A stretch of DNA of 64,000 nucleotides. Source: Fabrea salina (lineage: Eukaryota; Ciliophora; Heterotrichea; Heterotrichida; Fabreidae). The DNA is taken from assembly GCA_022984795.1 (NCBI GenBank), contig JALIHJ010000062.1, positions 1-64,000 of the forward strand. The letters are read 5' to 3'. Shown here piece by piece: positions 32,201-40,805 of this stretch. Numbering within the stretch: position 1 is the first letter of the stretch; the number at the start of each line of letters is the position of its first letter. A model generated the notes under the pieces. That model saw nothing but the letters and a program-made list of their open reading frames with translations, did not search any database and had not been told where the DNA came from. The position numbers and the translations under genes were made by a program.

Positions 32201-35074
32201 GACAATGTCTTGAATAGTATGAGGTTGTAAGTGAAACACAAAGTCATCAACTGGATCACATCCACCTGAAGGACAAAAGGGATGACAGATTCCTTGTATC
32301 GAAAAGTGAGTAGACCTACACTGAGTGCAGTGTGTGAAGAGTGGTGAAGTGCATACATCACATCCTGGAGCGCATGCATGACAAGCTTTAACCGCTTCGT
32401 TTTTGTAATAACCCAAATCACACTCACAGTTATTTTCATTGAAATATGCATTGGATTGACACTGAGTGCATGACTTTTGTGAATCATAAAACTCAGTGAA
32501 GTAACCACAATCCAGACACAGCTCATCAGCACAAAGCCTGCAGTTTTCAGGTCTTATACATCCTTTATCACACTCAGCCTTGCAAGGAGAGCAATCAGTT
32601 CCATCAATGTACTGTTTTAACTCGCAGTCACTAGGGCAGATGAGCTCAGTTGGACAGAACCCAGAACACTCAGAAGGACAGTCTGTTTTAGAGAATCCTT
32701 CTGCTTCCATTCCGTGAATATTGTATATTCTGATGCTCCACAAAAACCCTACGAAAGAGTTGGTATCATTCCCCAAAACTAGTTCAAATCCAACTTGCTT
32801 TTTATCTGAAAAGAATGTTGCCCCAGAGGTAGTATACTCATGCTCATGAGTATCATTTACTTTCAGCAGAAACTTAGTTTTTCCGTCGTCAAGAATTTCT
32901 CCAGAAACAGAAAAGTAAGTCCAAGTGTCTTTAAAGCTAGAAGTGCTTTCTACTGAAGCTATTTCCCCTGATTTAGTTTCAAAATTTCCTTGTAATTTCC
33001 CTGAGCTGAACTTAAGAATAGGCTCAGTGTAGCCTTTACTCAGCAAGATTCCATCTTCTTTGAGTCTAATCCACCCCAAAATAGTGAACTGAGGTCCTAT
33101 GACGAAGTTCCACTTTTTACCTGTAGAATTTTCATGAAAGTACCATCCTCTGAGTTTAGAGGGATAAACCCTTTTAAAATTGAAATGTTTCGTTCTAACA
33201 AGATTGTTAAAGTCAGCTCTTAAACTAAGCCTATCCCCATCTATAACTTCACACTTTCTCTCTGCAATATTGGGTTCTAGCCCATTTGGACAATCCTCCA
33301 CACACATAAACTCATATAGAAGGAAGAAGCCAACCATGCAGCTAGTGCATTCATAGTACTCATCCACTAAACAACTTTTGCAGCCATCAAAGCAAGTGTT
33401 GCATCTTGGGATATCCTCCACACAAAGGTACTGATCTCCATCAACAAAAGCATTTACGGTATCATTAGAACAAGGAGTGAAGATTCCATTCCATGTATGG
33501 TTTCCACAGTTAATGTAAACAGAAGTATTTAGAGGCTCAGTAGTTGCTTCTGAAAGATCAACTTCATTTTGCCACAACTTGAACTTGTATATGATGCCTT
33601 CTCCAACAAAGTCTCCTATAAAAAAGTGCAGTAAATTAGTCTGTCTAAAAATTCCTTGGAAAGTGTGGGTTTTCACAGCACTACCATCCTTGTAAGACTT
33701 TAGAGTAGTGGTAAAAGAAAACTTACAACTAAAACCTACTTCAGTCCAGGTATTAGAGGTTATGGAGTTTGCAATGCTTCTTGAGCTATAAGTGCCATAG
33801 ATATTTTTAAGGTCTAGTTTCATTCCTGAGTTGTCAATCACTAATTCAGACCATTTTCCCAGAATGTTTCCTGATATGTGGTAAACCCACAACTTAATGC
33901 TGAAGGTATGGTATAGGTAGACTTGATTTTTGGATTTGAGGAATTTTCCATAGTTATAGTAAGCTCCTCTTCCTTTAAGTGGAATTACATCGTCCTTTTG
34001 AGGGTTGGTGCTTGGAAAGCAGGTTGAAGTATCTGATCCACTCTGAAAGTAAGTGTAAGAGCAAGGACTTTCGTCAAAGTTTTCTTCTAGCACAGAGCCT
34101 GTTGGAAGTGATTCCATGTGACTGGTGCAATCAAAATCATAAGGACAGTCCAGCATGCAGACTCCCTGAACTGAAGGACCCAACTTGCAACCACCTCCAC
34201 AAATCCAAGTGTCTATAACATTTTCTTTACATTGATTGTCATAGGACTTCCTATTATAATTATAGCTTGGCACAGTAAATGGCTCATCAGTCACAGAGTT
34301 CCTAAAAAGAACCCTATACAAAAGGCCCACAAACCCATCAGCATCACTTTTGCCTATTACCCATTCAACTGAAGACGATGAGTCAAACTGAAAGCTAAAC
34401 CAACAGCTTTCTATAGTAGTTATGTTTTTTTGGCTTCCATTAAGGAGTCCTTTCAAGGTGCAATTGTTTTCGTCAACTTGCTCCATTATGATGGTTACCT
34501 TTTCCCACTCAGAAGCTTGGCCTTCAATGTTTAAGTGCCCACTTTCATAAACTCCGTCTGTAGTATTGGTATACTTAGTTGTAAGGGTCCAGTTCCCTCC
34601 AGACCTGTCAACCTTATAATGGACTGCAGAGTCCACCATAGTTATAAACCTTCCGTCTTCTGAAGGCTTTATCCAATAAATCAAAGCGTTACTGAGCCCA
34701 GGGAAGAACTCTTGAGTCGACTTGTAAGAAGACTGCTCCACAAAGTAGTAGCCCCTTTCTTCGGTAGGACTGGGATCCGTCCTATGAATTAATTCAACAC
34801 CTGTAAGGTCTGTACTCTGGCTGAAGTCATTGATAGTTTTGATTTGTATGTCAGTGTTTTCGTAGAATTTGACGTCAAAAACATCGTTGAGGGTGTCTGG
34901 ACACACACAAGAAGATGAACTTTTATTGCATCCAGTGGGACATGCTTTCAAGCAAACACCTTCAAGTAAGTAATAACTTGGGTCACAGTTAGTGCAGGGG
35001 CTTTCGTTTGAATCAGAGCAAAACGGGTAAGCAGGTATAGTAACAAATAAGGCTAATAAGAAATAACTCACCAT
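29264..35074 (-). CDS. Giant LamG-like/cysteine-rich multi-pass membrane receptor
   Basis: 1936 residues starting at the ATG at 35074 (MVSYFLLALFVTIPAYP, a good signal peptide); one codon further upstream is GTG. Four LamG-like modules alternate with Cys-rich blocks. The fourth (genomic about 31580-32255) is strikingly similar to the tandem modules of the gene at 10350-18469, including DDFVFHLQPH and the stretch VDTKFKVSLNSKQPQ. Furin/EGF-like repeats follow, then a membrane-proximal beta domain, then the family multi-pass region with LTNNPLTPALRGF and WGSLFYELD. The tail ends near THLFFERAN. It ends with TGA, rare in this window, followed four codons later by TAA. It is tandem with the REJ/GPS gene upstream (30-bp spacer). 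Role inferred as surface receptor. Confidence 0.85.
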   Translation of the reverse strand: MVSYFLLALFVTIPAYPFCSDSNESPCTNCDPSYYLLEGVCLKACPTGCNKSSSSCVCPDTLNDVFDVKFYENTDIQIKTINDFSQSTDLTGVELIHRTDPSPTEERGYYFVEQSSYKSTQEFFPGLSNALIYWIKPSEDGRFITMVDSAVHYKVDRSGGNWTLTTKYTNTTDGVYESGHLNIEGQASEWEKVTIIMEQVDENNCTLKGLLNGSQKNITTIESCWFSFQFDSSSSVEWVIGKSDADGFVGLLYRVLFRNSVTDEPFTVPSYNYNRKSYDNQCKENVIDTWICGGGCKLGPSVQGVCMLDCPYDFDCTSHMESLPTGSVLEENFDESPCSYTYFQSGSDTSTCFPSTNPQKDDVIPLKGRGAYYNYGKFLKSKNQVYLYHTFSIKLWVYHISGNILGKWSELVIDNSGMKLDLKNIYGTYSSRSIANSITSNTWTEVGFSCKFSFTTTLKSYKDGSAVKTHTFQGIFRQTNLLHFFIGDFVGEGIIYKFKLWQNEVDLSEATTEPLNTSVYINCGNHTWNGIFTPCSNDTVNAFVDGDQYLCVEDIPRCNTCFDGCKSCLVDEYYECTSCMVGFFLLYEFMCVEDCPNGLEPNIAERKCEVIDGDRLSLRADFNNLVRTKHFNFKRVYPSKLRGWYFHENSTGKKWNFVIGPQFTILGWIRLKEDGILLSKGYTEPILKFSSGKLQGNFETKSGEIASVESTSSFKDTWTYFSVSGEILDDGKTKFLLKVNDTHEHEYTTSGATFFSDKKQVGFELVLGNDTNSFVGFLWSIRIYNIHGMEAEGFSKTDCPSECSGFCPTELICPSDCELKQYIDGTDCSPCKAECDKGCIRPENCRLCADELCLDCGYFTEFYDSQKSCTQCQSNAYFNENNCECDLGYYKNEAVKACHACAPGCDVCTSPLFTHCTQCRSTHFSIQGICHPFCPSGGCDPVDDFVFHLQPHTIQDIVADTRSSIPVLTGNNNQFYPTPGVHDPIPAKDRGYYFHGSAYMQLAASPSLALAPEFTVTMWIRPTANSGTLLTKQRDSSGVDTKFKVSLNSKQPQVDLDLTSTPHSSTDSVEGGWNFLAVGAHQNLAVPEFRVSAYLNTTQVISGTLGNDWLVDLENSYLFSIGAEHSDQTTFNNFYTGFLWEVRIYNSHRDPTTLLESSNCDSCSFCPIDNQDQCLPNCLITDFWNGNECMECDSECTDGCSRQNTCNLCKDSMCFICRGFEQGDCTECKPNASGNPCLCNEGYGLDRLNLACIECGRSNSSEVIDNKCYCADGYFNTDSTGIDCQKCSLECSLLDLDTVSCDAKHSFRSSSGDCACEDGYFLEKSISECLRCYPICETCWGPEHNNCLSCDGLYLYEDGTCGPCPDGTYLESTECLNCMELCADCITGNECTECIEYASVNSNSLCSCNKGFTSFNNTCECLEGFIRDEVCTNFYPNLTCDNENLLTLTFSEELVSPLTKESIAIQLQNKSIEYTYSLKKVNKTKYEIDLDFKSYVSEGEVATLEFLSDINSTSGFSLGIKQLETGLSKYDPDKPLFDKGKTTAQVASLIGGGMSGVSIIITGNPADVWSMMNNIKLFHFILLTNNPLTPALRGFLEGLDVFEYFSVFLSYLLEMATGKSSKYYQEKYGLNSNMFLVNAGADIVVMFLILLSLPIVWLGSKIRCLQSKFKPILRQYKYNTFIRYWIQCYLELSIACFIQVSSAPDSQTVGVVNFVTGFLVICFIVATPFVLFVFCKKYKTWIIMLSEESNFHITWGSLFYELDYQFNFNPSLTYPMFFLRRLLFSISLTVLSAFPYIQAGVNAFLAIAHCIFVLKVKPYKLKSTQIAFASVEIASIVLFTLVIYFLQNYFRGIDSLMESFIIYFVMIVFPFQTLVTICYYFSEKFCSTPKTVQTNEATQLNQTHLFFERANHRKVFPETPSPPNQETQNSEMITNY
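31580..32255 (-). repeat. LamG module shared with the opposite-strand gene at 13431-16250
   Basis: This segment of the minus-strand receptor matches the tandem modules of the plus-strand receptor 15-18 kb away much better than it matches the other LamG modules of its own gene. By eye, about 85 percent of residues agree with the middle repeat. The adjoining Cys-rich part (NQDQCLPNC) instead matches the third repeat. It forms an inverted long repeat pair that could exchange sequence. Confidence 0.75.
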
Positions 35075-35104
35075 CACCTTTGATATTAAAAACTTAAGTT
35101 AAGG

Positions 35105-38100
35105 TTAATTTTTGCGACTTTCAAAGTTCTCGCCTGAGTTGTCAGTAATGTTTATGATAGTCGTTGATTGGGGAAAAACTGAATTTCCTCTATTTTCCTT
35201 TCTAGTATGTCTAGGTTTCTTAATGCGCTTTATAAGAGACATTAATGAAAGAAGCAAAGGACCCAAAGATTGCATTCCTATGGAAGCAATTGTGGTGTAT
35301 ATTATGCAGTTTTCAGCGATGTAGTAGTAGTCATTGCCACCATCGATGAAGTATGACACTTCTATGAATACCAGTGCCACTCCCACTTCAGTTAAAAAAT
35401 TGGTTACTTGAAGTACTTTTTCTTGGTCTGGTCTTATGAGCCCCATAAATGCCACAGAACCAAACATCATCACGATATTTACCATGCACTGTAAAAGCGG
35501 AAAGCCAGTGAAAACTACTAAGTTGAATGAATAGCAAAGCCTTATACTCAGAAACATTACATAGAAGTAGTGGGATTCCTCGCTTTCTTGGTAGTCAAAC
35601 TCGTAGAATAAGCTTCCCCATTTTCTGTAGAAATTTGAGCCTTCCTCTGAGGATCTGATATTTTCTGAGTTCCTTTTTGCGAATAATGCCACTAAGAAAG
35701 GTGAGGCAAAGGCTAAAATAACCACTAAGATGCTGACTGAATAGCTCAAAATAGACACCAGTTCAGAGTCTGGAGGAAATAACACGTCATTGGCAGCTGC
35801 TATACAAAAGTCTAAGTAGCCTTGTATCCAGAACCTCAGGAAGAATCCATATTGGTAGTTCTTGAGTAACTTAGAAAAGGGTTTATGAATCTTTTTGCAC
35901 TTGCACTTTGATAGCAACCAAGCGAAGGGAATCAGTAGCAAGTTAGCGGAGAATATAGTTAGGATTTCCCCAGTGTTTATCAGAAAGAGTTTAGTGTCTA
36001 TTCCGAACTCCAAGGCTTTAGGGTGGGGGTTTTCGTAGCTGTAGTCTAAAGTGTAATCAAAAATGTTTGGAATTGGAATAATTTCTAGTTCAAACCCAGA
36101 TAAGAACTCTGAAACTCTTTCTGATATAGGAATGCTACTCAAGGGAATGTAGCTAAGTAGTATGATGGTATTGAGGAAGGTCCAAATACTCGAAGGGTTC
36201 ATTCTGGCAATTGAGGAAGCTATGTTCAGTCCTAGCATGGCTAACGAAAAAACTGAAACCCAACCAAAAATGTCTGGCTTGTACTTACTCAGCTTTGAGT
36301 CGTACTTAAGTTCTCCCAGCACAGACTGGTTTTTACTGTAGAGTAGTTCTTTAAATAGTAGCTCAACTGGCTGGTCTTCGGGAACTATTTGTTCAAAGCC
36401 AAATTTGATTTTATAGTGAGTGGTGTTTACTTTGCTAAGTTTGTAGTTAAAGTCGATGTCTTGCACACTTAGCTCAAACTGGTTCTTGCTGAGGTCACTA
36501 GAAAGTTCCTCAGTAAAACTCAGAGTCCCAACATTGTCAGAGTCAACTAAAAAGCTTGCGTAGAACTTTCTGGTAGAGAAACCTGCTCTGAAAACTGAGA
36601 AGTGGTTGCACTCACACACTGCCTGTGACTGAGTTTGGGCTTTCAGTGAGCACCCAAAAGTGTCCCATATGTTTGAAGAGTTAAGGTACTCACACTGAAG
36701 CACTTGGTTAGGTGCAGGCTCAGCTACTGGAATAACTAAGGTTGAGTTTGAAGTGTGGAGTGGAATGGCTTGGGAGTCCTTAACAAAGTCAATACTCAGC
36801 ACAGAAGAGGTGTTTTCTTGCTTAAAAGGAATCTGTGCAATTGAGACTCCGTACTGGGAACCACTTAAATAACTGCTAAAGTCAGAGGGAAGCTCTAGGT
36901 ACCCTCCACTGAACGCAAAGTTGGAGTTGTCTAGGTCTTGTTTATTCTTGCTTGTCATAAGTACTTCTAGGCCTTTTTTGACAATGTGCTTTTCTTCATT
37001 CTGGCCCATAGCACTTAGGACTTTAGTGTTCATTAGAGTGATGCTTTCTTGCACTGCTTGGACTTTGTCTATAGACTTCTCTCCTTCTAAGGTATTCTGG
37101 GCTAGTTCAGTGAACTCTTCAAGTACCTCGTCAGTGATTGTGTTTGGGTCAAGCTTAGTTATTAGTTTCTGAGTTGTTTGGTGAAGTAAGTTTGTGGCTT
37201 CAGTGGAGTTGAGTTGAGCTCTGGACACTAACTTAAGTATTTGAAAGGAAGTTTTTGCTATTTGAGTATCAGTGTAGGGCAGAGAGTCAAGGTAGTTGTT
37301 TATTGAGTCCACACAAAAGCTAAAGTCAGTCTGAGTAAAGTTGCTTCTGTCCAGAGTTGAAAGTATAAACAAGTTGAGGTACTTAGGGGTTTCAAGTACA
37401 AATCCTTTTCTGAGTTTACTTTTTAGAACTTCTTTGTCAGGGTTTTCTGCTTCAAGCACCCTGATTGGCAGAGTAGTTGTGGACTTGGTTTCGTAGTAGT
37501 CATAAACCTCTAAGTAAGCTTTAACCTGGTTTCCTAAGTAAGGAAGTTCAGAGTAGAAGTAGCTAGAAAAGTTTTTAGTGTTCAGGTGCATAAGGCCTAG
37601 AGTTGAGTTGATTCCGAATGAGTAAGTTAGTGGAATGTGGTTTTCAGGGTCTATCCAGTTGCTTGCTCTGAACTCAAAAGTAGTAGAGAGTTCAGTTCCT
37701 TCTCTAGGAGTCACTGAGAATTGACCTGCTTGAGGTGGCTTGTTTACACTGAATCCAATTCCGTAGGTAAAAGACTCTATTTGCAGGGACAAAAAGTATT
37801 GGTCCTCTGAGCTAAGAGACCCCTGCTTAATGGCCAAAGTAGGTGAATTGAGTGGTGAGTCAAATTCTATGTTTAGGCCTTCTTTAACTGCCCAGCTTAC
37901 TTGGTGGTCTCCTTCGTAGATTGCTGTGATTCTTACTGTTCTTTGAGGGTTTGCTATGTTGTTGTAGATGTTTTGTTTATAAAACTTTACTTGAGGCACT
38001 TCTACTCCAAGGGCAGTAATGGTTACTGACTCAGTTACAGATGAATCAGTGAGTGGCTTGTAGAGTGTCAGAGTAAAAATGTAATTCTTAGTAGCTTGCA

Positions 38101-39811
38101 TCTTAAAAGGCTCTACTCTGCACAGTGGCGAAGTTGTGTTGCTTATTAAATAGGTGCAGTTTTCTTGGTTACTCAAACAAGTCCACTGGAACTCCAAAGG
38201 CAGAGAGTCAGGGTCATAAGAGTCACTAGCGTCTATTTCTAGAGTCTGCTCCACTCCAATGTACCCATTGACTCTGTCTAGCACTATGCTGGGAGAAGAT
38301 GGAAGAACCCTAACTGATATTCTTTCCCTGCCTTCTGATGACCCACTTGTTGCCTTTACCTCAAACTCTAATTCAGACAAGGCAGGAAGGGAGTAAGCCA
38401 CAATGTAAAGGGCCTCCTCTACCAGTTGGTTCTTCCAAAAAGTCTCTTCGTCAAATTCAGCTTGGTTGTTTGAGATTGAAACTAAGCTCCATTCAAACCT
38501 TGGAGAGGCTACTTGAGTGCACGAGGAAGTAAACCCTGCCGATATATAGTATGAGCCCTGTCTTTGAATTTCAAATGGAACCGTTTTGTCTATGTTAAAC
38601 ACGATTCCAAAGGCACTTTTGATCTCCACTGCCTTAGAAACAGAATCAGTTTCACCCAAGTTGTTTCGCACAGTGAGTGTTACGTACACAGTTCCCATTT
38701 CCAGTAGTTCCTTGTTTATCTTTATTGACTCTGAATTTAATGTGCTGAATTGGTTCAGTGAAGGGTTGTAAGGGTCAGATGTTACACTCCACTGGTAGTA
38801 AAGCTCAATTCCTTGGGGTTTCTCAGACCTACTAGTCATAACTAAGTCTTGACACTCGATTAAAACTAAGCTTGGGACCTCCAAGACAGCAGTTGGCTTG
38901 TGAGTGCAGATATTGTTGAGTAAAGTATAGCCTAACGGGCACTCTTCTGCACATTTGCAGCCAGTTCCAAGGCAATCCATTACTTTTGGTGACTGGCACA
39001 CACACACTCCTCCTGAAATTGAGGAGTTAGCAGGGCATACACAATCTCCGTTAGAATCTTCATAGGCATGAGTTACTAAGCATTGAACACAGTCTGGGTC
39101 TTCTTTGGTGGAGCACCTTTGGCAGTTGCTAGTGCATGGACTGCAAGTAAGTGATCCTGGAGAAGCTGAGTTGTAAAACCCGTCTTCACAGACACAAGTG
39201 GAGTCGTAGTGAGAAGAGTTAGAAGGACAAACACAATCTCCGTTAGAATCTTCATAAGCATAGGTTACTGCACAGTCTATGCATTTAAGGACTTCTTTAG
39301 TTGAGCACCTTTGACAGGAAGTAGTGCAAGGGTTGCAGTTCAAGCCTAAAGGGTTTGAGTTGTAGTAGCCGTTGTTACAAACGCACGTAGAATCGTAAGG
39401 TGATGAGTTAGGAGGGCAATCGGATGAACATGAGCAACTCGGACCAGAGCAGTCCATGTAATTTGGACTTCCACATACACACATTCCCCCCGAAACTGAT
39501 GAGCCGGTAGGACATACACAGTCCATATTGAAATCTTGGTAAGCATGAGTAACTAAGCACTCCACACAAGTAGCGTTTTCTTTGGCAGAGCATCGCTGAC
39601 AGCGAGTAGTGCAAGGATTACAGTTCAAAGGAGGACTTTTAAGCATTCGTTTCTTCTTTGGAGGCATAGGCTCTCCTATTTCACCGGGTCCATTGTAGTA
39701 CCCATCATCACAAACACAATTAGAATCGTAAGGCGAAGAGTCGGCAGGGCACACGCTCCCTCCTACAACACCTTCTAGAAACCAAATACTGACTATCAAT
39801 CCTTTAATCAT
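35105..39811 (-). CDS. Polycystin-1-like receptor: EGF-like, REJ, GPS and multi-pass membrane domains
   Basis: 1568 residues. A signal peptide (residues 1-18) precedes three repeats of an EGF-like pattern (C-P...C-V-C-x-x-G-Y/F-Y-N...C-x-P-C-T-x-x-C-Q-R-C) to about residue 290. An REJ-type region (about 300-900) has PKD-like strands such as D-A-S-D-S-Y-D-P-D-S-L-P-L-E-F-Q-W. A GPS motif (about 1035-1075) reads W-D-T-F-G-C...C-E-C-N-H-F-S-V-F, with the expected autocleavage bond between Phe and Ser at genomic about 36598/36599. Then comes the family membrane region (LSSIPISERVSEFLSGF, YGFFLRFWIQGYLD, WGSLFYEFD, GFPLLQCMVN). GPS/GAIN proteins self-cleave during maturation. Here that is inferred. 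It lacks LamG modules but shares the C-terminal region with the four neighbouring receptors. No PLAT domain or polycystin channel motif was recognised. Confidence 0.85.
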   Translation of the reverse strand: MIKGLIVSIWFLEGVVGGSVCPADSSPYDSNCVCDDGYYNGPGEIGEPMPPKKKRMLKSPPLNCNPCTTRCQRCSAKENATCVECLVTHAYQDFNMDCVCPTGSSVSGGMCVCGSPNYMDCSGPSCSCSSDCPPNSSPYDSTCVCNNGYYNSNPLGLNCNPCTTSCQRCSTKEVLKCIDCAVTYAYEDSNGDCVCPSNSSHYDSTCVCEDGFYNSASPGSLTCSPCTSNCQRCSTKEDPDCVQCLVTHAYEDSNGDCVCPANSSISGGVCVCQSPKVMDCLGTGCKCAEECPLGYTLLNNICTHKPTAVLEVPSLVLIECQDLVMTSRSEKPQGIELYYQWSVTSDPYNPSLNQFSTLNSESIKINKELLEMGTVYVTLTVRNNLGETDSVSKAVEIKSAFGIVFNIDKTVPFEIQRQGSYYISAGFTSSCTQVASPRFEWSLVSISNNQAEFDEETFWKNQLVEEALYIVAYSLPALSELEFEVKATSGSSEGRERISVRVLPSSPSIVLDRVNGYIGVEQTLEIDASDSYDPDSLPLEFQWTCLSNQENCTYLISNTTSPLCRVEPFKMQATKNYIFTLTLYKPLTDSSVTESVTITALGVEVPQVKFYKQNIYNNIANPQRTVRITAIYEGDHQVSWAVKEGLNIEFDSPLNSPTLAIKQGSLSSEDQYFLSLQIESFTYGIGFSVNKPPQAGQFSVTPREGTELSTTFEFRASNWIDPENHIPLTYSFGINSTLGLMHLNTKNFSSYFYSELPYLGNQVKAYLEVYDYYETKSTTTLPIRVLEAENPDKEVLKSKLRKGFVLETPKYLNLFILSTLDRSNFTQTDFSFCVDSINNYLDSLPYTDTQIAKTSFQILKLVSRAQLNSTEATNLLHQTTQKLITKLDPNTITDEVLEEFTELAQNTLEGEKSIDKVQAVQESITLMNTKVLSAMGQNEEKHIVKKGLEVLMTSKNKQDLDNSNFAFSGGYLELPSDFSSYLSGSQYGVSIAQIPFKQENTSSVLSIDFVKDSQAIPLHTSNSTLVIPVAEPAPNQVLQCEYLNSSNIWDTFGCSLKAQTQSQAVCECNHFSVFRAGFSTRKFYASFLVDSDNVGTLSFTEELSSDLSKNQFELSVQDIDFNYKLSKVNTTHYKIKFGFEQIVPEDQPVELLFKELLYSKNQSVLGELKYDSKLSKYKPDIFGWVSVFSLAMLGLNIASSIARMNPSSIWTFLNTIILLSYIPLSSIPISERVSEFLSGFELEIIPIPNIFDYTLDYSYENPHPKALEFGIDTKLFLINTGEILTIFSANLLLIPFAWLLSKCKCKKIHKPFSKLLKNYQYGFFLRFWIQGYLDFCIAAANDVLFPPDSELVSILSYSVSILVVILAFASPFLVALFAKRNSENIRSSEEGSNFYRKWGSLFYEFDYQESEESHYFYVMFLSIRLCYSFNLVVFTGFPLLQCMVNIVMMFGSVAFMGLIRPDQEKVLQVTNFLTEVGVALVFIEVSYFIDGGNDYYYIAENCIIYTTIASIGMQSLGPLLLSLMSLIKRIKKPRHTRKENRGNSVFPQSTTIINITDNSGENFESRKN

Positions 39812-39947
39812 ATTTATTGCATCTGAGCTGCTTTAATCTAAATCATTGGCTAATTTTTTGTTAGCAAATGCGTTTGCTCTGATACTTAGGCTGACTTTAA
39901 AATGGATCCAGAACCAAGCCACATTACTATAGCCAGAATTTCTTATA

Positions 39948-40766
39948 ATGAACGATAATCAGTCAATAATCCTTCTAAAACTATGCAGAGAGCTCAAAGT
40001 CAGTGTGGACTTAGAAACGGACGAGCAGGTTACATTTAACCCAGAAATTATGAAGCACGAAATATACAAGTTCCACTTAGGCGCCACAGAAGACCAAACT
40101 GAAGAAGCCCTAACACAAATCTGTGAGTCACTGCGCAACCAAGTTCTAGTGTTTGTTTTGGGAATCAAACAAAAAACCAACCCAGGCGGGGAACTCATCA
40201 AAGCCACTGCTAAAGAATACCTAAACAAGTTCATTGCAAGTGTTTCAAAGCTCATTGAAGACACTGCTTCTAACATGGACCAACTAACCAAAGTGCGGAA
40301 CGTCGGGAAAACTTGTGAAGTCATAGATTCCTCAAACAATCTGCCTTCAGAAGTTAACGTAAGTAATACTCAGAAACACATTGCAGCCCAAATACTCAAG
40401 AAACTAGAAATGCTCGAAAGCGCCCAAGAAGACCTTCAAGAAGAAGAGTCAGAGCATTCAGACGAGCTTTTAAGCCAAAACAAACAGTATATCCAAGACC
40501 AAATAAGCTTTTGGAAGGAAGTTGCAGAGAAGTGCACCAACAACACACTTAACAAAGAAAGAGCAACTGAACTCTTACAAAAGGTTTCTGTAGTTTGCGA
40601 CGAAGTCGACTACTTAGTTGCTTCAGTAAGAAATAGTTAGCTATTATCTCTAGACGAAGAATACATTCCAGAAGAAATAGAAGACATCAGAAACATCACA
40701 CAGAAACTCCAAAGAGTTTACGAAGACCTAGACTGGACAGAGTGCGAACTTCCTCAAATCAGCTAA
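39948..40766 (+). CDS. CCNDBP1/GCIP-like helical protein, one 15-nt intron
   Basis: 267 residues after removing a 15-nt intron at 40626-40640 that carries an in-frame TAG. Exon 1 is 39948-40625 and exon 2 is 40641-40766, ending in TAA. It is mainly helical, with an acidic stretch around residue 165. The order of a hydrophobic helix, a GxxLIKATAKEYL segment, V-x-x-x-C-E...L-P, a K-K-L/E-M-L-E-S-A-Q-E-D-L helix and D-E-V-D-Y-L-V-A-S parallels cyclin-D1-binding protein 1 (GCIP) by eye. In animals that protein acts as a cell-cycle cofactor. The similarity is weak and the function is uncertain. The divergent spacer to the receptor gene is 136 bp. Confidence 0.55.
40626..40640 (+). other. 15-nt spliceosomal intron
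   Basis: GTAAGAAATAGTTAG. It starts with GTAA, ends with TAG and has A at position 10, the likely branch point. Removal joins ...GCT TCA to CTA TTA... in frame and skips the TAG stop, extending the protein by 41 residues to TAA. Confidence 0.88.
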
Positions 40767-40805
40767 AAGAAAACCAATGTTAAAGAGTTTCTAAGCATTA
40801 ATAAT

